Source: Spirochaetota bacterium
GTDB lineage: Bacteria > Spirochaetota > UBA4802 > UBA5550
Direction of reading: 5' to 3'
DNA: 14,385 nucleotides
Assembly: GCA_022704585.1 (NCBI GenBank)
Contig: JAKJGD010000007.1
Coordinates: 1 to 14,385, forward strand
A program made the translations under genes and the position numbers. The notes beneath the pieces were generated by a model. It was given only the letters and a program-made list of their open reading frames with translations, did no database searches and was not told where the DNA came from. The first letter of the stretch is position 1, and each line of letters starts with the position of its first letter. Positions 13,336 to 14,385 of this stretch are shown one piece after another.

Positions 13336-14385
13336 CTACTTGTTTTTTCCACTCCTGCTCTTCCTCGACGAAGCGCTGCGACCGGCAGACTTTTTTACTG
13401 CCGCTTTTTTCGCGTTGGATTGTCCGCCTGCCGGTTTCGGGATAATGAAGGCTGCGCGTGTCTCCTCGAGCTCCTTACGCAACCGCGCCGCGTTCCAGCG
13501 TAGCTCCTTTGCAACGGTCATGGCTACCTTTTTAATAACGCCTTCGCCGGGGTTTCCCAGCGTTCCGATGCCAGTCCTTCTGAACAGAACATCATTCAGG
13601 GTCCGGGCCATCTCATTGCGCACCGCGTATACCGCCTGAGCAAGAATCTCGCCGTCGTCATTCAACACCTTCGCCAGTGAACGATTTTTTCTCGCAAGGT
13701 CAAGCACGGCGGAATATTCCAGACCGTAGTTTCTTCCCAGGTACTCCACGGTCTTTTTTTCGAAATCCCCATTCTCCTTCACGATTTTCTCGATAAAAGC
13801 CTCCATGTCGGGAATCTCGCTCCCCTTCAGGTACATTTTATCGGTACTTACCTTTTTCAGTTTCCTTCCGAGTTTTTTCTCTACAACGGTCAACACATGC
13901 TCTGCGAGGTTCCTGCTGGTGGTGTATTTTCCGCCTTCAACGGTTATGAGGCCGTCAAGACCGTCTTCCTTGTTGTCATAAATTTCATACTTGCGAGATG
14001 ACTCGTATACATCCTCGGTCTGGTCTTCGACCAGCGGACGCAGTCCTCCCCAGGTATGAAGTATATCCTTGAACGATAGCGGCTGGAACCCGTACGAGTC
14101 ATTCACCTCGTCGAGAAGTTCCTGGATGCTCTGAGCCGTAACACGGTACTCGTCCGGCTTTCCAATGTATTCCTTGTCCGTGGTCCCGATGATCGAGCGG
14201 CCCCGCCAGGGTATGATGAATATGTGCCTTCCCTTGGCGGTCATGGTCCCGAGTACATGGTCATTGACAAGCTTTCTGGTGATTATATGGATCCCTTCCG
14301 ACCGGCGCAGTTGTTCGCCGTCAGTCTTTTTCCGCGCAAGACCGAGTATGATATCTGCCCATGGCCCGCCGCAATTTATTGTCAG
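13336..14385 (-). CDS. glpD: Glycerol-3-phosphate dehydrogenase, FAD-dependent (5' partial)
   Basis: The minus-strand frame is open to the window edge, so the N-terminal FAD-binding Rossmann segment is outside; 349 residues are visible. They begin with INCGGPWADIILGLA and continue with the substrate-domain segments RRSEGIHIITRKLV, GRHIFIIPWRGRSIIGTTD, LHTWGGLRPLVED and ITVEGGKYTTSRNLAEHV. These are all classic for GlpD. A C-terminal domain of the DAO_C type follows. Family knowledge: the enzyme oxidises sn-glycerol 3-phosphate to dihydroxyacetone phosphate at the inner membrane, passing electrons to quinone. The ATG at 14244 is internal, not the start. The last 30 or so residues form a basic Lys/Ala/Ser/Arg-rich tail not expected in GlpD. 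It heads the minus-strand operon visible here; no glpF or glpK gene is in the window. Confidence 0.95.
   Translation of the reverse strand: MTINCGGPWADIILGLARKKTDGEQLRRSEGIHIITRKLVNDHVLGTMTAKGRHIFIIPWRGRSIIGTTDKEYIGKPDEYRVTAQSIQELLDEVNDSYGFQPLSFKDILHTWGGLRPLVEDQTEDVYESSRKYEIYDNKEDGLDGLITVEGGKYTTSRNLAEHVLTVVEKKLGRKLKKVSTDKMYLKGSEIPDMEAFIEKIVKENGDFEKKTVEYLGRNYGLEYSAVLDLARKNRSLAKVLNDDGEILAQAVYAVRNEMARTLNDVLFRRTGIGTLGNPGEGVIKKVAMTVAKELRWNAARLRKELEETRAAFIIPKPAGGQSNAKKAAVKKSAGRSASSRKSRSGKNK

Overview
The window is 14.4 kb of bacterial chromosome, densely coded, mid-GC, with typical bacterial signals: strong AGGAGG-type ribosome sites, intrinsic terminators and short gaps. It shows no phage, IS, CRISPR, rRNA or tRNA signature. 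The gene set (pyruvate phosphate dikinase, a rhomboid with a cytoplasmic tail, a DUF4416-like protein, RtcB plus archease, a COG4099-type hydrolase) fits a spirochaete-like or Desulfobacterota-like Gram-negative anaerobe. That placement is inference; nothing here fixes the phylum.

Layout. 1-693 (+): 3' part of a secreted-type esterase whose reading frame is open to base 1. 694-835: AT-rich gap with a promoter. 836-1633 (+): an unrecognised 265-residue protein forming its own transcription unit, with a promoter abutting its ATG and a terminator on its stop. 1700-3636 (+): flavodoxin, YkgJ-type cysteine-cluster protein and rhomboid protease. 3796-6534 (+): ppdK, with a hairpin in its leader and its stop codon in the loop of its own terminator. 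6580-7314 (+): exported TPR protein, ending tail to tail with a minus-strand class I aminotransferase (7311-8489); their stop codons share one TTAA. 8490-8756: divergent regulatory region with two candidate operator-like symmetries. 8757-9539 (+): alpha/beta hydrolase. 9579-11470 (+): rtcB and archease, an RNA repair pair. 11483-14385 (-): a probable operon read right to left: glpD (5' end outside the window), a small exported repeat protein, an RluA-family pseudouridine synthase and a DUF4416-like gene.

How the genes work together. Clear functional links are RtcB with archease (RNA ligation and its turnover factor) and, more loosely, ppdK and glpD in central carbon metabolism around PEP and glycerol phosphate. 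The other neighbours look like ordinary chromosomal housekeeping genes without a shared pathway.

Most interesting points. (1) The small secreted protein encoded at 12991-13323 is almost entirely six diverged copies of an 11-residue unit ending in Ser-Phe-Pro-Asp. Five different serine codons are used at the same position, which points to selection on the protein. (2) rtcB and the orphan gene at 836 both lack a ribosome site and have a TATTAT -10 element only 6-7 nt before the ATG, so their mRNAs may be leaderless. (3) A 12-bp perfect palindrome is centred about 41.5 bp upstream of the predicted aminotransferase start site. (4) GlpD carries an unusual basic tail. (5) The rhomboid carries a four-cysteine tail. 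I found no multi-gene system that I would call clearly new.
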